A DNA stretch of 5,338 nucleotides from an uncultured Clostridia bacterium (GTDB lineage Bacteria; Bacillota; Clostridia; Oscillospirales; Oscillospiraceae): the NCBI GenBank assembly GCA_947167725.1, contig CAMVJF010000129.1:1-5338 (forward strand). The letters are read 5' to 3'. Below are positions 4,731-5,338 of the stretch, piece by piece. The notes under the pieces are model-generated. The model ran no database searches and was not told where the DNA came from. It saw only the letters and a program-made list of their open reading frames with translations. The position numbers and the translations under genes are program-made. The stretch's first letter is position 1, and the number at the start of each line of letters is the position of its first letter.

Positions 4731-5338
4731 ATGGAGACGCTGATCGAACTGTTTGACAGGCGGCCGCTGGAGAACACGCTGGGAGCCGAGGTGTTCCGCC
4801 CGGAGCGGGTCGTGTACATCTGCCCGGAGTTCGTGGCCCGCAATGCCGCGCTGCACAAAAAGATCCGCAGCTATTTCAAGCGCCGCGGCCAGCAGCTGGA
4901 GCTCGTGTTCTTCAAAGCGGATATTTACAATGCGGACGCCGTGCTCGCGTTGCTGCGGAATATCGTCGCGCGCTATCCCGACTGCGCGATGGACATCACC
5001 GGCGGCACGGACGCCGTGCTCTTCGCGGCGGGGCTCCTCTGCGCGGAGAAGGAGATCCCGGTCTTTACATACAGCCGCAAGCAGAACCGCTTTTACAGCA
5101 TCCGCGGCGCGGACTTCGCGGACGGGCGGCTCTGCTCCCTGCGCTATAAGGTCGAGGACTTCTTTCTCATGGCCGGCGGCTCGGTGCGGGAGGGCCGCGT
5201 GAAAAACGCGCTTCTCGACCGCTATCTTCCGGACTACGACCCCTTTTTCGGCGTCTTCCTGCGCTTCCGCCGCGATTGGACGAAGATCGTCACCTATATC
5301 CAGCGCGTATCCGCCGCGGGCGAGAACGGCGCGATCAC
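4731..5338 (+). CDS. CARF-like protein (DUF1887/Card1-type N-terminal region), 3'-truncated
   Basis: An open frame of 202 codons from ATG 4731 that runs off the window edge without a stop. Residues 1-30 (METLIELFDRRPLENTLGAE...RVVYI) and the segment to about 125 read as an alternating strand-helix Rossmann-like fold: strands near 26-31, 56-61, 87-90 and 110-114. The loop CAMDITGGTDAVLFAAGLL (85-103) resembles the ligand-binding N-x-TGGTK-M loop of CARF domains in DUF1887/Card1-like proteins, with D94 in place of the usual Lys. From about 137 (LRYKVEDFFLMAGGSV) a new, probably helical domain begins, with W183 in a conserved-looking RRDWTKIV stretch. Any C-terminal effector domain, such as the nuclease domain of Card1, is beyond the edge. 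No cas gene or CRISPR repeat is seen nearby. That a gene is present is firm; the CARF relationship is motif recognition by eye; function is unknown. Confidence 0.72.
   Translation, partial: METLIELFDRRPLENTLGAEVFRPERVVYICPEFVARNAALHKKIRSYFKRRGQQLELVFFKADIYNADAVLALLRNIVARYPDCAMDITGGTDAVLFAAGLLCAEKEIPVFTYSRKQNRFYSIRGADFADGRLCSLRYKVEDFFLMAGGSVREGRVKNALLDRYLPDYDPFFGVFLRFRRDWTKIVTYIQRVSAAGENGAI

Noticed and set aside
4604..4858. Minus-strand open frames of 82-84 codons in the divergent region
   Set aside because: They run across both promoters, the hairpin and the start of the CARF-like gene and show no family features.
4753..5202. Plus-strand open frame of 149 codons inside the gene at 4731
   Set aside because: It is out of frame with the 4731 gene, very rich in Arg and Ser, and lacks a ribosome site; the frame from 4731 has clear domain features and stays open to the edge.
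1..5338. CRISPR arrays, tRNA or rRNA genes, insertion sequences, attachment sites
   Set aside because: Reading through both strands showed no regularly spaced repeats, no transposase frame and no recognisable RNA gene.

Overview
The window is GC-rich, densely coded DNA with strong Shine-Dalgarno sites and sigma-A-type promoters. Together with the gene families present, this suggests a high-GC member of the Clostridia, probably gut-associated (Oscillospirales-like or a relative). That placement is inference; no marker gene is present.

Layout, left to right. (1) A bacterial acyl-ACP thioesterase, cut at its 5' end, runs rightwards to 653. (2) A very stable 16-bp hairpin (664-699) leads straight into the ribosome site of a DUF2974/Mbeg1-like alpha/beta hydrolase (715-1827). 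(3) A near-consensus promoter whose -35 box overlaps the hydrolase stop codon (1824-1852) starts a short leader. The leader has two mutually exclusive hairpins and a 19-codon upstream ORF, and ends at an MFS/GPH-type transporter (1927-3255). (4) A hairpin at 3274-3301 separates this rightward block from a leftward operon. (5) The leftward operon is a TetR regulator (3957-4568) followed by a GNAT acetyltransferase (3325-3960), coupled by an ATGA overlap. Its promoter is TTGACA-N17-TATACT, with a perfect 20-bp palindrome covering the predicted transcription start. (6) Divergently, a gene at 4731 runs off the right edge. It encodes a protein with a CARF-like 'ITGGT' motif, resembling the N-terminal half of DUF1887/Card1-type proteins, with no CRISPR array or cas gene in view.

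Functionally, the thioesterase releases fatty acids from acyl-ACP, and the hydrolase beside it may act on lipids or other esters, but that link rests only on position. The transporter is a separate transcription unit with its own promoter. The TetR-GNAT pair looks like a self-repressing small-molecule-responsive unit, with the ligand and acetyl acceptor unknown. The most unusual items are the orphan CARF-like gene, the terminator-like hairpin between two divergent promoters, and the structured leader of the transporter. No mobile element, CRISPR array, tRNA or rRNA was seen, and no gene-free stretch exceeds 300 bases.
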